A stretch of DNA of 34,396 nt from Verrucomicrobiales bacterium (lineage in GTDB: Bacteria > Verrucomicrobiota > Verrucomicrobiia > Limisphaerales > F1-80-MAGS106), in the NCBI GenBank assembly GCA_005805305.1, contig SYMW01000025.1, positions 1 through 34,396 of the forward strand, read 5' to 3'. Numbering within the stretch: position 1 is the stretch's first letter; each line of letters begins with the position of its first letter. Shown in pieces: positions 8,099 through 17,562 of this stretch. The notes below the pieces were generated by a model, which saw only the letters and a program-made list of their open reading frames with translations, ran no database searches and was not told the DNA's origin. Position numbers and translations under genes: made by a program.

Positions 8099-8545
8099 AA
8101 TCGAAATCGGAGTGCAAAACAACAACCCAAAGGGATCTGGTTTCGCGCTATCACTAGTGTGCCGTTCACGAATTCGCTGGGCTTTTGTTGTGCCACAGTG
8201 AATCTTTGGCAAGGCGCGACGACGGAGCCTATCGTTTCCCCAAGACAGTCCTTCTCTTCATCGGATCGCGCCCGCGAGCTGGTTTTGTAGCGAGGAAGTG
8301 AAGGAAATGGATGGCGGTTTGCGGCAACGAATCCCCCTTCCTTTGTGAGGCTTGAGCTTCATGGACCAAGCATCGAACACGCCTCACTTCAAGGTCCCTC
8401 GGGAATCAGTAGATCGGGTGAAACGAGACGGTCATTGGTTTCGACCTCTCAATCCGTCCGCTCCTCCTACTCAGCTCACTCGCCATCGGCGAACGGCAAC
8501 GCGCAGCTCTCCGATAAAAACAGGGGACAAGAAGGCGCGCGCCCG
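8099..8545. other. Non-coding gap between csp and the DUF1552 gene
   Basis: A 447-bp gap at which csp and the minus-strand DUF1552 gene converge. I see no supported gene, no clear terminator hairpin and no RNA gene. Open frames here are extensions antisense to the flanking genes. Confidence 0.5.
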
Positions 8546-9886
8546 TCAGCCTCGGCTAAATATAGATCCGGTGAGCGTGCCCGTGCTGTCCGCAAACGAT
8601 TCCTGGTCGATGCCCATCGAGCGGAGGATGCTGAGGAACAGATTCGACATCCGCGTCTCCCCGCGGCGCCAGTACGCGCCGTGTTTGAGACCCAAATTCG
8701 CACCGCCGCCGACGAGGGTCGGCAAATTGACCGGGTTATGGGTCGTGCTCGCGCCGCTCCCAAAGAGGACGATGGTGTTATCAATCAGCGCTCCATCACG
8801 GTCTTTATACTCGTTCAGTCGTTTCAGAAAATAGGCGACTTGTTGACTCAAGAAAAGATCGTACTTGCAGAATTCGAGCTGCCCCACCTTATCTCCCGCG
8901 TGGGACAAGGAATGATGCGTTCTTGAAAGCCCCAACTTGAGCGGGAAAGTGTCACTAATGCCCATGCCATCTTCGCGATTCAACATGAACGCCACCGATC
9001 GGGTGATGTCGGCATCGAACGCCAGACCGATCAGATCGAACATATTGCGGTAGTATGCCGCCGGGTCGCTTTCGTTGGTCACGCTCAAATCGAGATGCGA
9101 GTGGTCCTGCGGCTTCAGGGGAATGTCCACCCAACGCTCGGAAGCGATCAGTCGCGATTCCACCTCATCGAGAGACGTCAGGTATTGATCCATGCGTTCG
9201 CGGTCCGACTTGCCGAGCCGACGGTTCAGAGCCTTCGCGCTTTCGGCAACCGCGTCCACAATTTTGATGCGCTGTTTCAAGGAATCGCGTTCTTTGGCCA
9301 GTGACTGGCGATCCATCCGGAACAAGCGATCAAACACGCGGCGCGGATTGTTCTCCGCCGGAATCGGACGCCCTTCGAGGCTGTACGAAATCGTGCCGGT
9401 GCGAGATAGAAAACCTGTGCCCGCGTCGATCGAAAGCACGAGCGAAGGCTGCCGGCAATGCTGCTTTGTGTGCAACGCCACTACCTGGTCCAGAGCTACC
9501 GAGTTAAATGTCCCCGGCTTCGGACTGTGCAATGGCGCGCCCGTGAGCCACATGTCCGAACAAATATGAGGGTCAGCCTTCGGGCCGCTTGGATGAAAAA
9601 GCCCGCCTAAGAAGCTCACCTGGTCGCGGTAGGTACTAAACGGTTCGGTCGATTTGCCAAACACAAAGCGCCCTCCCTTTTCCGCGGTGGGAAACCAGCT
9701 CCAATCGTCCAGCCCATGATCTGACTTGGGCAGCGACATCCCGTTGGCAGTATAAATGGCGCAGAAACGCCGAGGCGCTTTCTCGGTGACTTTCGCTCCC
9801 ATCGCGTCCAGCACCGGCAAAGCGAGGGCCGCGCCACCGAGGCCTTTTAAAAATGCCCGACGATCGATAGAGTAAGAAGTGATCAT
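8546..9886 (-). CDS. Tat-exported DUF1552 protein
   Basis: A 446-residue protein whose N-terminus carries a twin-arginine signal: [21 protein letters not shown], with RR at about residues 9-10 followed by a hydrophobic stretch. The mature part matches DUF1552 proteins by family features: an opening [12 protein letters not shown], a PSGPKADPH segment, and near the C-terminus [22 protein letters not shown] and [14 protein letters not shown]. The fold is thought to resemble sulfatase/phosphatase-like DUF1501 proteins, but the function is unknown. Together with the next gene it forms the DUF1592-DUF1552 pair common in Planctomycetota, Verrucomicrobiota and Myxococcota, probably acting in the periplasm. 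It starts at ATG 9886, 269 bp behind the DUF1592 gene. Confidence 0.9.
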   Translation of the reverse strand: MITSYSIDRRAFLKGLGGAALALPVLDAMGAKVTEKAPRRFCAIYTANGMSLPKSDHGLDDWSWFPTAEKGGRFVFGKSTEPFSTYRDQVSFLGGLFHPSGPKADPHICSDMWLTGAPLHSPKPGTFNSVALDQVVALHTKQHCRQPSLVLSIDAGTGFLSRTGTISYSLEGRPIPAENNPRRVFDRLFRMDRQSLAKERDSLKQRIKIVDAVAESAKALNRRLGKSDRERMDQYLTSLDEVESRLIASERWVDIPLKPQDHSHLDLSVTNESDPAAYYRNMFDLIGLAFDADITRSVAFMLNREDGMGISDTFPLKLGLSRTHHSLSHAGDKVGQLEFCKYDLFLSQQVAYFLKRLNEYKDRDGALIDNTIVLFGSGASTTHNPVNLPTLVGGGANLGLKHGAYWRRGETRMSNLFLSILRSMGIDQESFADSTGTLTGSIFSRG

Positions 9887-9941
9887 GACAGCTAGCTGGT
9901 TATCTTGGCCGTGACAATTCAGCTTTCAGTTAATGTTAGGG

Positions 9942-9962
9942 CTGGGCTGCCGCGCAGCCCGG
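9942..9962. repeat. GC-rich hairpin between the DUF1592 and DUF1552 genes
   Basis: A perfect 7-bp stem GGGCTGC/GCAGCCC with a three-base loop, extendable to about 9 bp with one G-T pair. It lies 56 bp upstream of the DUF1552 start in the only sizeable gap of the two-gene unit. No T-run follows on either strand, so an mRNA processing or REP-like role is more likely than termination. Confidence 0.4.
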
Positions 9963-10155
9963 ATGGCACACCGCGGAGGTTCATTAGCACCCGCTCGTTT
10001 TATCACGATCTAGCGGCGATCGAAAACTGGGCAAATCTTCAATTTGACTCAACACAATCACAGCTGCTCGGCGGTGCAGCTTTGCCCAAAATTGCGCAAT
10101 CATGAATCCCCTATTCTACAATGGCGCCGCATTGCACTGCAAGCGAACAGTCGAG

Positions 10156-13140
10156 CTATTTTTCGAGAAAAATGGGGCTTTTCATCACAAAGCGGACCAA
10201 ATCCTGCATCCGGTATCCCGCATCCTTCAACCTCAAGCCTTCACGCCTCAGCCAGGCAACCTCAGTGTAAGTGAGGTTTCGGCCAATGGCATAAGTGGCA
10301 AGATGACTCAAAACACTGAATGCCACTTGATCCAGCCGGTCTTCCACAAGATGCCGCTTAAGGTCCCGAACCCCAGTCACTCGAGTGTTGTCAGGCAGGA
10401 TTGATTCAGCATCGCCCCCCTCCCCCTTGAACCTTCCGCCCGCATCAAACTGCTCCAATGGAACGCCCCAAGGATCAATTTTCCGATGACACTCGGCGCA
10501 GCCGGGCTGGTTGCGATGCTGTTCCAATCGTTCGCGCAATGTCAGTTTGGGCTCCTCCTTCAAGGTGGGAATGTTTGGCGGGGGATCATCCGGTGGTTCC
10601 GCGACGATTTTTCGAGCCAGCCAGGCGCCTCGCTTTACGGGGTTGGACTCGCGGCCATCCGAAAGTCCAGACATGATCGCCGCCTGGGCAAACACGCCTC
10701 CCAACTCGCGTCGGGAATGCCGGAAAGGGACAAATTCAAATCCGCTCTCGGGCCTCCCGGCCAACACGTAGTACTGAGCCACCACATCGTTCACAACCAC
10801 GAAGTCGCTCTCGATAAGATGTCTCACAGACAGATTGTTTTGAATCAAATACTTGAGGAACTCCTCTGGCTCCCGCTTGAGTTCATGTCGAACATCCCTC
10901 GTCAGCTTCGGAAACCGGCTCCGATCAGGCTCGAGCACACTGAATTTTTCCAAGCTCAACCACTGCGGCGCGAACTCGCCTATAAATTTGGAAAATCGAG
11001 CATGCTGAATAAGGCGTGAAACCTCTGAGTCCAAGCGCTTCCTCAGCAAACCTTTTGATGCCAACTGGAGCGTGATTGCGTCGGGAGGGCCGTTCCAAAG
11101 AAAATAAGACAATTTGGAAGCCAATTCGTGATCGTCGAGCGGCTCCGGCCTCGGCGACTTGCTGTTCTCGATCAAGAAAAGAAACCTTGGCGAGGTGAGC
11201 ACCACCTGGAGCGCGCTCTTCACGCTCTCCAGAAAACTCGCTCCGCTGTCCAGCGACTCGCTGAAAACGGACATCAGCAAGTGTTCCTCCGAAGGCGCGA
11301 CAGGGCCGCGGAACGCGCGAACCGCGAAAGCTCGGATGACCTCCCGGGCATAACGGCGCGGATCCTTTTTCTGGCTGGAATCGATGAAGATTCTTCGATG
11401 CGAGCTGGGTGGCCACATATCATACAACGGCCCCTCAAACTCGACGGAACGAATGAGGAGCCGAGGCATGTCCAGGCCATGCGTGTACTCGCTGCGCACG
11501 CCAATCTCGCGAATGCCCGCGAGGTAGTTCACATTGTCCTTTTCAACGTCCGGACTCGGGAAGTTCCGAATAGCCCCCTCAAACACGTAAGCCTTGAGAA
11601 TGTCCGAATCGACTCGTTGCGGACCGCCAACGGGACTGAGAGTGCTGCCACAATCTCGGCGCAACCCCAGATGCACTCCCAGCAATGGGAATCGTTTTTC
11701 GAACCCGACAAACCGGCGAGCCACCGCGTCGTCGGTGGAAAGCGCCGTGAACACGACCTGGTCCAAAGTATTCGAGCCCGTCATTTGAACGCCGACGGAT
11801 AGCTCCCCAGGCTCCAGCCGCACCGCGAGGAACGCCGGCTGCGCCAGAGTGCCTACGAATTGCCGAGATCCCAAATCCAGAGTCAGCTCCGCAGGCCTTT
11901 TGTCCTCACCCGAAGTTCGGACGTCGACTTGATAGATACCCGCCTCCTTGAGGCGCACCACTTGGCGAGTCGTCCAGGGGGCGCGGCAGATCAACGCATC
12001 CCCGCCATCGAGCGGCCGAGGTTCGACTCCAGGGTCGAGGAGCAAGCCGTCATTGTATTTCGCCGCGGTTACGGTGACGCGAAAGCGGCCATGGTCGGGC
12101 AATTCGCGCACCGGGATCTTGAAATTCGCCCGGGGACCATACGTGCTCTCCAGGCCAAAAAGCTCCGAACTGGGGATGGCCGGCCTCAATAACAATCCCT
12201 GGCTCACGGTGGAGTAGGCCCGCCCTTTCGGATAGTCGTGGGTGCCGCGCATGCAGGCGAAAACCGCATGGTAAATGCCATCGAAATCTTTCCAGTCCCG
12301 GACGGTGTCGTTCCCCTGATACCCTTCGATAAAGCGAAACTTTGACTGCATGAAGAAGGGCTCATATTGAAACGGCTTTCGCGGTGTGAGCTGCTGCACG
12401 ACAAAGTCCGCGCTGTTCAATAGAAGGCTGTCCGCGCCGAGGACCAATTTGTCGGCGCACGGCTCGGCGTTGATGGCCGATCCCAGCTCGACGCGAAAGT
12501 TTTGGATGGCCGGCTTCGACGAGGCGTCCACAAGACTCCGGTCGAGGGCTTTCTCGGCGATCTCGAGGTAGCCCTCGAGCAGCAGAGGCGACAAGGCCAA
12601 CGTCTCTTGGTTGTTCAAAAAGCCGTCTCGTGACACGGCATCCGGAGGCAGCACATCGGTCAACTCTTCCTCCAATCCCAGCAAATCCCGCAAGGTGTTT
12701 CGATACTGGGCCACGGTGAGGCGGCGAACGCCGCCATCCTTTGGCGCAGGTCGCAGTTTCGCCACGTGAAGCGCCTCTTGCGCCCACAATTCCACACGCC
12801 TTCGCTCCTCCGATGATGGCTGCTCCTCCTCTTCGGGAGGCATGGCTTCATCCTTCAGCTGCGCTCGAATCCGCTCCCACAATTTCAAGTGGCGTTCCTC
12901 GAGCATCCCGTTCAAATCGTCCACACGGACACCAGACTTCGACTTCCCCTCATTGTGGCACCGAAGACAGTGCTGGGTCAGAAAAGGCTTGATCTGCTTC
13001 TCGAACGACCGAGCGAGCGCATCAATGCCCCCGCCAATACATCTCCCCTGCCACGCCCCCCACCCGGCAATCAAAACTGTTGCCTGCAGCGTGATAAGGC
13101 GAATCAAGCGCGACATTCGGGAGCGGATCATCGAATTCAT
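10156..13140 (-). CDS. Planctomycete-type cytochrome c protein (DUF1587-DUF1592-DUF1588-DUF1585 architecture)
   Basis: A 994-residue exported protein. After an N-terminal hydrophobic signal (residues about 10-30) comes a heme c motif in [14 protein letters not shown]. Next is a DUF1587-type segment [18 protein letters not shown], a long middle region, then the DUF1592 signature [19 protein letters not shown]. The DUF1588 segment ends in a second Cxx[14 protein letters not shown], and the DUF1585 tail has [16 protein letters not shown]. These modular proteins occur with DUF1552 partners and are presumed periplasmic redox or substrate-degrading complexes; no reaction has been assigned to my knowledge. 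It is divergent from the BlaI gene with 204 bp between starts, so the BlaI operator region could also influence it. Start at ATG 13140; MIRSRM at 13131 is an alternative. Confidence 0.92.
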   Translation of the reverse strand: MNSMIRSRMSRLIRLITLQATVLIAGWGAWQGRCIGGGIDALARSFEKQIKPFLTQHCLRCHNEGKSKSGVRVDDLNGMLEERHLKLWERIRAQLKDEAMPPEEEEQPSSEERRRVELWAQEALHVAKLRPAPKDGGVRRLTVAQYRNTLRDLLGLEEELTDVLPPDAVSRDGFLNNQETLALSPLLLEGYLEIAEKALDRSLVDASSKPAIQNFRVELGSAINAEPCADKLVLGADSLLLNSADFVVQQLTPRKPFQYEPFFMQSKFRFIEGYQGNDTVRDWKDFDGIYHAVFACMRGTHDYPKGRAYSTVSQGLLLRPAIPSSELFGLESTYGPRANFKIPVRELPDHGRFRVTVTAAKYNDGLLLDPGVEPRPLDGGDALICRAPWTTRQVVRLKEAGIYQVDVRTSGEDKRPAELTLDLGSRQFVGTLAQPAFLAVRLEPGELSVGVQMTGSNTLDQVVFTALSTDDAVARRFVGFEKRFPLLGVHLGLRRDCGSTLSPVGGPQRVDSDILKAYVFEGAIRNFPSPDVEKDNVNYLAGIREIGVRSEYTHGLDMPRLLIRSVEFEGPLYDMWPPSSHRRIFIDSSQKKDPRRYAREVIRAFAVRAFRGPVAPSEEHLLMSVFSESLDSGASFLESVKSALQVVLTSPRFLFLIENSKSPRPEPLDDHELASKLSYFLWNGPPDAITLQLASKGLLRKRLDSEVSRLIQHARFSKFIGEFAPQWLSLEKFSVLEPDRSRFPKLTRDVRHELKREPEEFLKYLIQNNLSVRHLIESDFVVVNDVVAQYYVLAGRPESGFEFVPFRHSRRELGGVFAQAAIMSGLSDGRESNPVKRGAWLARKIVAEPPDDPPPNIPTLKEEPKLTLRERLEQHRNQPGCAECHRKIDPWGVPLEQFDAGGRFKGEGGDAESILPDNTRVTGVRDLKRHLVEDRLDQVAFSVLSHLATYAIGRNLTYTEVAWLRREGLRLKDAGYRMQDLVRFVMKSPIFLEK

Positions 13141-13268
13141 GCAGCCGTTTATCCTTTCAGAATGAAGGCAAGCCGGGGATTAGACCAGCGAGTTTTTGAG
13201 GACTCGCGGAAGCGCGCAAGCTGGCCGGAAGCAATGGCCGATCACTCCGAAGCCGCGTGCGACATGTC

Positions 13269-13305
13269 TACGAATCTTTTCGTTGACAATACGAACGATT
13301 TCGTA
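13269..13305 (+). promoter_or_regulatory. Tandem dyads flanking a -35 hexamer: likely BlaI-family operator
   Basis: Two copies of the same dyad occur 21 bp apart: TACGAA-N4-TTCGTT (13269-13284) and TACGAA-N4-TTCGTA (13290-13305). A consensus -35 hexamer TTGACA (13283-13288) lies between them. No good -10 is seen at 17 bp (TAGTTA at 15 bp is poor). Two helical turns between dyad centres is the spacing expected for two repressor dimers on one DNA face. BlaI/MecI/CopY operators are dyads containing TAC...GTA, which these fit. The site is 40 bp upstream of the blaI-like ATG. Confidence 0.6.
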
Positions 13306-13344
13306 GTTACTGGATTCGCCGTTTCCATATTTCCACGCGAAACC

Positions 13345-13734
13345 ATGAAAAAGACCAGGCCCCAAAAACCGACCGATGGCGAATTGTCCATCCTCCGCGC
13401 GCTCTGGCTGAGAGGTCCCAGCACGGTGCGCGACGTCATGGATGAGATGAACAAGACCAAAGAGACCGGTTACACCACCGCGTTGAAAATGATGCAGATC
13501 ATGACTGACAAGGGGTTGCTCGAGAGGGATGACGCGGAGCGAACCCATGTGTTCAAACCGAAGCTCGCCGAGGAGGAAACACAGCGCCAGCTCGTCACCG
13601 ACCTCCTGGAGCGGGCCTTCAATGGATCCTCGAAAAAACTCGTGCTTCAAGCGCTCTCGACGGGCAAGGCCTCTGGGAAGGAAATCGCGGAGATCACACG
13701 ATTGCTGGATGGAATCGAAAGGAGTGGCCGATGA
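13345..13734 (+). CDS. BlaI/MecI/CopY-family transcriptional repressor
   Basis: A 129-residue winged-helix repressor. It starts KPTDGELSILRALWLRGPST, the standard opening of BlaI/MecI proteins, followed by a recognition-helix region TGYTTALKMMQIMTDKGLL near residue 45. The C-terminal half is helical for dimerisation. BlaI-type repressors bind paired operators and are released when a membrane M56 peptidase triggers their cleavage. I chose ATG 13345, because the frame extends upstream through unrelated sequence. The stop overlaps the start of the M56 gene by 4 bp (GATGA), so the two are coupled. Autoregulation is likely from the dyads just upstream. There is no beta-lactamase or resistance gene beside it; the regulon is unknown. 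Confidence 0.93.
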   Translation: MKKTRPQKPTDGELSILRALWLRGPSTVRDVMDEMNKTKETGYTTALKMMQIMTDKGLLERDDAERTHVFKPKLAEEETQRQLVTDLLERAFNGSSKKLVLQALSTGKASGKEIAEITRLLDGIERSGR

Positions 13735-15608
13735 GCGCGCTAGCTTCCTGGCTGGGCCACCCGATGGTTGAAAGTCTGGGTTGGACACTGATTCACTTTT
13801 TATGGCAAGGCGCCTTCATCATGGGCTTGCTGGCTGTGAGCCGCGCCGTGTTGCGGTGGAGAACTGCTGAATCACGCTACCTTTCGGGGTGTGCCGCGCT
13901 GCTCCTGATGGCGGCAGCACCGATGCTCACATTCACCCACTTGAATTCTTCCCTGGGCGCCCCGCTCATCACGAGGCAGAACCTCCCGCGACGGCCTATC
14001 GATTCGACAGAGCTCGATCTGACGGTGATCCATGCCCATTGGACCCAGTTCCTCCCGTCGACAGAGGCCTCTCCATGGATCGCTCTGGTTCTCCGAGCGG
14101 GCGTTTGCCTGTGGTTCGTTGGCATGACGATTCTGGCCGCGCGCTTGCTTGGCGGATTATGGCGGGTGCAACGACTTCGCGCACGCCACGTCCAACCCTT
14201 GGGCGAACCATGGCAGGGCATGATTGAACGCCTCCGGAGCCGGATGGAAATCGCGCGCCCCGTGCGCTTATTAAAATCAGCGCTGATCGAAGTGCCCACC
14301 GTGATCGGGTGGCTCCGTCCCGTTATCCTGCTCCCGGCCAGCTTGCTCATGGGTATGACGCCAGCCCAAGTGGAATCGATCCTCGCGCATGAATTGGCCC
14401 ATATCAAACGGCACGACTATCTTGTGAACCTCTTTCAATGCGTTCTGGAGACCTTGCTCTTTTATCATCCGGCCGTCTGGTGGGTGTCCAATGAAGTGCG
14501 CCAAGAACGCGAATGTTGCTGTGACGAACTGGCCGCGCGGGAATGTGGCGACCGCGTGGAGTACGCGAGAGCACTGGCGGCTCTGGATCAACTAAGGCCC
14601 TGCCCCGCCCCGTTCGCGCTGTCGGCATCCGGCGGTTTCCTTTTGAACCGCGTGCGCCGATTGCTCGGTCTTTCGGACGAGAAATCGCCACAACCGCGGC
14701 GGCGTTTCTGGATATTCCTCGCGCTGGCGGGCGGTGTCTGCATGGTGCTCCTCCTGGCGAATCCGGCGTTCGCTCCTCGATTATACAAAGCCACGGCCCG
14801 CATCGACATCTCAAAGTCAGTCCAAGGCGAGAGGGACTTGCCGGGATACGCCGTGGACCGAGCCTACGATCCCTATTTCATTCAAACGCACCTGGAGAAA
14901 ATTCGGTCAAAGACGGTTCTAACTCCAGTGATGCAACATTTCCGGCTTGCGGAGAGTTTCGCGAAGCAGAGCGGACGCCCAAAACCGCTGACTCAGGCGG
15001 AGACTTATGCCGCGCTGATGAAGCGAGTGCGGGTGCGACAGTTAAGAAACACCACACTCATTGCAATCGAAGTCCGCGATCAAGAGCCCTCCCAAGCCGC
15101 CGCGATCGCGAATGCCCTGGCGGAAAGCTACGCCCAATCGCGGCTCACCCCGCGTGACGCATCGCAGCGCCGCGGAGTGACAGCGCTTGCGGCTCGGCTG
15201 GACCAGCAAAAGCGAGAACTCCTTGAGAGAGAAGATAACCTGGGCGAATTGAGGAAAGAGTTGGCGTTTGTCAGCCTCGACGAGAACTCTGATGTCCGGC
15301 AGGAATCCGAGGCGCGACGGCGCGCGCTGGAGGAAGAGAAAGCCGGCATTGAGAAGCAATCCATGCATTTCCAAAGCTTGCTGCACCAACTATTGCGCAT
15401 CCCTGTGGATCATCGGGCGAATTCAATGCCCTGGTCCCTCAACTCCGACAAGATCCTGGAATCGCTCTTAGTTGAGATGAATTCCACCGAAAGGCAACTC
15501 ACCTCCGCCAAGGTAGATCTTGGAGACCAGCACCCGAAGTGCTGGCTTTGGAGAGAACGTGCAAACAGACTCGCGAACAAATCGACCGGCGTGTCAAAGG
15601 CATCATAA
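13731..15608 (+). CDS. M56 (BlaR1-type) membrane metallopeptidase fused to a Wzz-like domain; reading frame broken near its end
   Basis: A 625-residue product as read. Residues 1-345 form an M56 membrane peptidase with helices near 15-36, 48-66 and 115-140, the zinc motif HELAH at 220-224 followed by IKRHDYLVN, and RQERECCCDELAA supplying the further acidic residue. A helix near 325-345 precedes a periplasmic region. From about residue 350 the sequence no longer looks like a penicillin sensor. YKATARIDIS, then LIAIEVRDQEPSQAAAIANA and a long coiled coil, match polysaccharide chain-length determinant (Wzz/GumC) proteins. The frame ends early at 15608: after DQHPK (15525-15539) one base seems missing, and the Wzz-like sequence goes on in the next frame. 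BlaR1-type peptidases sense a signal outside and inactivate BlaI. Confidence 0.85.
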   Translation: MSALASWLGHPMVESLGWTLIHFLWQGAFIMGLLAVSRAVLRWRTAESRYLSGCAALLLMAAAPMLTFTHLNSSLGAPLITRQNLPRRPIDSTELDLTVIHAHWTQFLPSTEASPWIALVLRAGVCLWFVGMTILAARLLGGLWRVQRLRARHVQPLGEPWQGMIERLRSRMEIARPVRLLKSALIEVPTVIGWLRPVILLPASLLMGMTPAQVESILAHELAHIKRHDYLVNLFQCVLETLLFYHPAVWWVSNEVRQERECCCDELAARECGDRVEYARALAALDQLRPCPAPFALSASGGFLLNRVRRLLGLSDEKSPQPRRRFWIFLALAGGVCMVLLLANPAFAPRLYKATARIDISKSVQGERDLPGYAVDRAYDPYFIQTHLEKIRSKTVLTPVMQHFRLAESFAKQSGRPKPLTQAETYAALMKRVRVRQLRNTTLIAIEVRDQEPSQAAAIANALAESYAQSRLTPRDASQRRGVTALAARLDQQKRELLEREDNLGELRKELAFVSLDENSDVRQESEARRRALEEEKAGIEKQSMHFQSLLHQLLRIPVDHRANSMPWSLNSDKILESLLVEMNSTERQLTSAKVDLGDQHPKCWLWRERANRLANKSTGVSKAS

Positions 15609-15895
15609 GGGGTTTGGAGGGTGAAGTCGCTCGCCAACAGGAACTCAAGGAAGCGATCCAACAAAAAATGAGAGAAAGCCTGGAGATTGACAACCACACG
15701 GCCTCGAAAATCGAGCGGTATGTTCGAGCTAAAAGGGAAGTGGAAAGCTTGAGGCGAGTCCGGGACACGCTGGTGTTGAGGCTCGCCCAAGAAGCGATTG
15801 ACTCCGAGGTCTCCCCGCCGGAATCCCAAATCTTGATCGTGGATCGCGCGGAGGTCCCCACTCGGCCGAGCTGGCCGTCCCTTTTTGGGAATTGA
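15539..15895 (+). pseudogene. Frameshifted C-terminal continuation of the M56-Wzz protein
   Basis: About 118 codons that continue the Wzz-like region after a one-base loss between 15538 and 15539. Reading AAG-GTG instead of AAGTG would give DQHPKVLALERT without a break. The segment is coiled coil with the typical RAKREVESLRRVRDTLVLRL and the closing IVDRAEVPTRPSWPS, the proline-rich motif that precedes the second membrane helix in Wzz proteins. The frame stops right there, so that helix and any kinase domain are absent. A solo end of the dispersed repeat begins 28 bp after the stop. Whether the shift is real or a sequencing error cannot be told from this sequence. Confidence 0.75.
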
Positions 15896-15923
15896 GCCAA
15901 TGGGAGCTGCCAGCGCACCCGTG

Positions 15924-15967
15924 ATCCTTAAAACGGCAGTTGCCCCTGGTGAATCTTCGCAAGATCC
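15924..15967 (-). repeat. Dispersed repeat, copy D (solo right end, about 44 bp)
   Basis: CCTTAAAACGGCAGTTGCCC followed by GAATCTTCGCAAGATCC matches one end of the element at 17563-17728 in the same orientation. After 15967 the similarity stops, so this is a truncated copy. It lies between the broken M56-Wzz gene and the histidine kinase. Confidence 0.75.
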
Positions 15968-16092
15968 GGCACAAGAAGATCAACCCAAGACGACCCATCG
16001 AATCGAAGATGCTCATCCAAGCAAATTTGTCGTGCTTTCCAAATGGAAGAAAAGAGGTTTGAGTAGCTGCCTCGGCGCCTAGCGCTGAGCGC

Positions 16093-17262
16093 ATGAAATC
16101 ACGCATCCAACTCCTTCGCACCGCGAAAATCCTGGCGCACGCCACCGACGATCAAGTGGAGGCCTTGATCAAGCGAACGAATGAAGTCGATTTGGCCCAG
16201 GGCGAAACACTCTTCAGGAAGGGGGATCGGAGCGATGGAATGTACATCTTGCTGGAGGGCGATCTGGCGGTCACGACGGAAGTCGATGGCAAAGAGTGCC
16301 CCCTGTCCACGATCCATTCGGAGGAGTTTTTCGGTGAAGTTTCCTTGCTTGATCCGGGCCTCCGGTCAGCCACCGTGCGCGCGTCCAGCCCCAGCAAACT
16401 GCTGCAGTTGAGCGGGGCAATGTTCGACAATCTCGCTCGCGAGGCCCCGGATCTGGCGACTTCCATCCTGACCGCCATCACGAAAGCGCTCTCGAGGCGG
16501 CTCCGGTCGTTGACGAATCGCTACGAAGATTCAGTCTCCATCGCCCATCAAGAGGAAATCCGGCGCGAGGCGGCCGTTTTGGCAAACCAGGCCAAATCGG
16601 AATTTCTCGCCCACATGAGCCATGAGATTCGCACGCCCCTCAATGCCATCATCGGTTATTCCAGCATGTTGATCGAGGAAGCCGCGACAAGATCCGGCAA
16701 GGATATGCTGCCAGACCTCGAAAGAATACACTCCGTCGCCCAGCATCAACTCAGCGTCGTGTCTGCCCTTCTAGACCTGTCAAAAATCGAGGCAGGAAAG
16801 ATGGATGTCGTTCTGGAAATTTTCGCGATTGAACAACTGATCGAAGAAGTTCGCGTCATGATCCAGCCCTTGCTCCGCCATAACGGGAACACATTCAAAA
16901 TCGAGCGCCCTCCGAGCATCGGATCGATGAACTGCGACCGCGCGAAAGTGAAACAAGTCCTGCTCAACCTTTTGAGCAACGCGACCAAATTCACAAAATC
17001 GGGAGTGGTCACCCTGCGCGTTTCAGTCGAATCCCAGGTGGTCTTTCGCATCGCCGACACCGGCATCGGGATGACGCCGGACCAACTGGCAAAGCTGTTT
17101 CAGGCTTTTTCACAGGCCGACAAATCGACCTCGGCAAATTACGGCGGCACCGGATTGGGTCTGGTGATTTGCCGCAAGTTTTGTCAGTTGCTTGGAGGGG
17201 AAGTATCCGTGACAAGCGCCTTCGGAAAAGGATCTGAGTTCACGGTGACGCTGCCGCGTTGA
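16093..17262 (+). CDS. Soluble histidine kinase with N-terminal cyclic-nucleotide-binding domain
   Basis: A 389-residue protein without membrane helices. Residues about 10-130 form a cyclic-nucleotide-binding fold, including [17 protein letters not shown] and the phosphate-binding cassette [19 protein letters not shown], with the arginine that contacts the nucleotide phosphate. A short helix leads into the kinase: H-box [17 protein letters not shown] with phospho-acceptor H177, N-box [11 protein letters not shown]1 DTGIGM and G2 GGTGLGL. All catalytic boxes are intact, so it should autophosphorylate in response to cAMP, cGMP or a similar ligand. There is no receiver domain and no response regulator next to it, so the partner is unknown. 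It starts at ATG 16093; no good Shine-Dalgarno sequence is seen. Confidence 0.92.
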   Translation: MKSRIQLLRTAKILAHATDDQVEALIKRTNEVDLAQGETLFRKGDRSDGMYILLEGDLAVTTEVDGKECPLSTIHSEEFFGEVSLLDPGLRSATVRASSPSKLLQLSGAMFDNLAREAPDLATSILTAITKALSRRLRSLTNRYEDSVSIAHQEEIRREAAVLANQAKSEFLAHMSHEIRTPLNAIIGYSSMLIEEAATRSGKDMLPDLERIHSVAQHQLSVVSALLDLSKIEAGKMDVVLEIFAIEQLIEEVRVMIQPLLRHNGNTFKIERPPSIGSMNCDRAKVKQVLLNLLSNATKFTKSGVVTLRVSVESQVVFRIADTGIGMTPDQLAKLFQAFSQADKSTSANYGGTGLGLVICRKFCQLLGGEVSVTSAFGKGSEFTVTLPR

Positions 17263-17531
17263 GGCGGGAGACAATCGCCTGCAACCGCGGCCGCCTGGTT
17301 TGTTCCTTTCTCCTGCCCCCCACAAGGCTCCGGTGAGGCATCGGCCGCCGGCTGGCTCCCCAGTTTCAGAGCGGCTGAATGAGGCGCTCGTGGCCGGTTC
17401 CGTCGCTGTTCCAGTGGCATGTTCGCTTCCGCCCAACTGATGGCCTCCTGGATATGGCGCCAGCGCTGGATGGGGTCGGAGGCGGCTTCACGCTTGGCTT
17501 CCTCGAGTTTTTTAATCTGGGCAATGTCCAC
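17184..17531 (-). CDS. Small protein downstream of the nucleotidyltransferase-like gene
   Basis: An open frame of 115 codons starting at GTG 17531. Only the first 55 or so residues look protein-like: [21 protein letters not shown], then [18 protein letters not shown], a charged helical segment. The rest is proline- and serine-rich, and its last 26 codons overlap the end of the histidine kinase on the other strand, so the true protein may be shorter or the tail degraded. It lies behind the nucleotidyltransferase-like gene on the same strand, separated by dispersed repeat B. I suspect a functional pair, possibly toxin-antitoxin-like, but this is inference. Confidence 0.5.
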   Translation of the reverse strand: MDIAQIKKLEEAKREAASDPIQRWRHIQEAISWAEANMPLEQRRNRPRAPHSAALKLGSQPAADASPEPCGGQEKGTNQAAAVAGDCLPPQRGSVTVNSDPFPKALVTDTSPPSN

Positions 17532-17562
17532 GGCTCAATTGGCTTTCTCTTGCGATTCCTTC

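Noticed and set aside
7397-8212. A 271-codon minus-strand open frame across the TPR-like gene end and csp
   Set aside because: It is antisense to two well-supported genes and the hairpin region, has no recognisable motif, and its composition fits chance openness.
12889-13344. N-terminal extension of the BlaI-family protein
   Set aside because: It runs over the divergent promoter and the start of the DUF1592 gene; the family's usual N-terminus begins at 13345.
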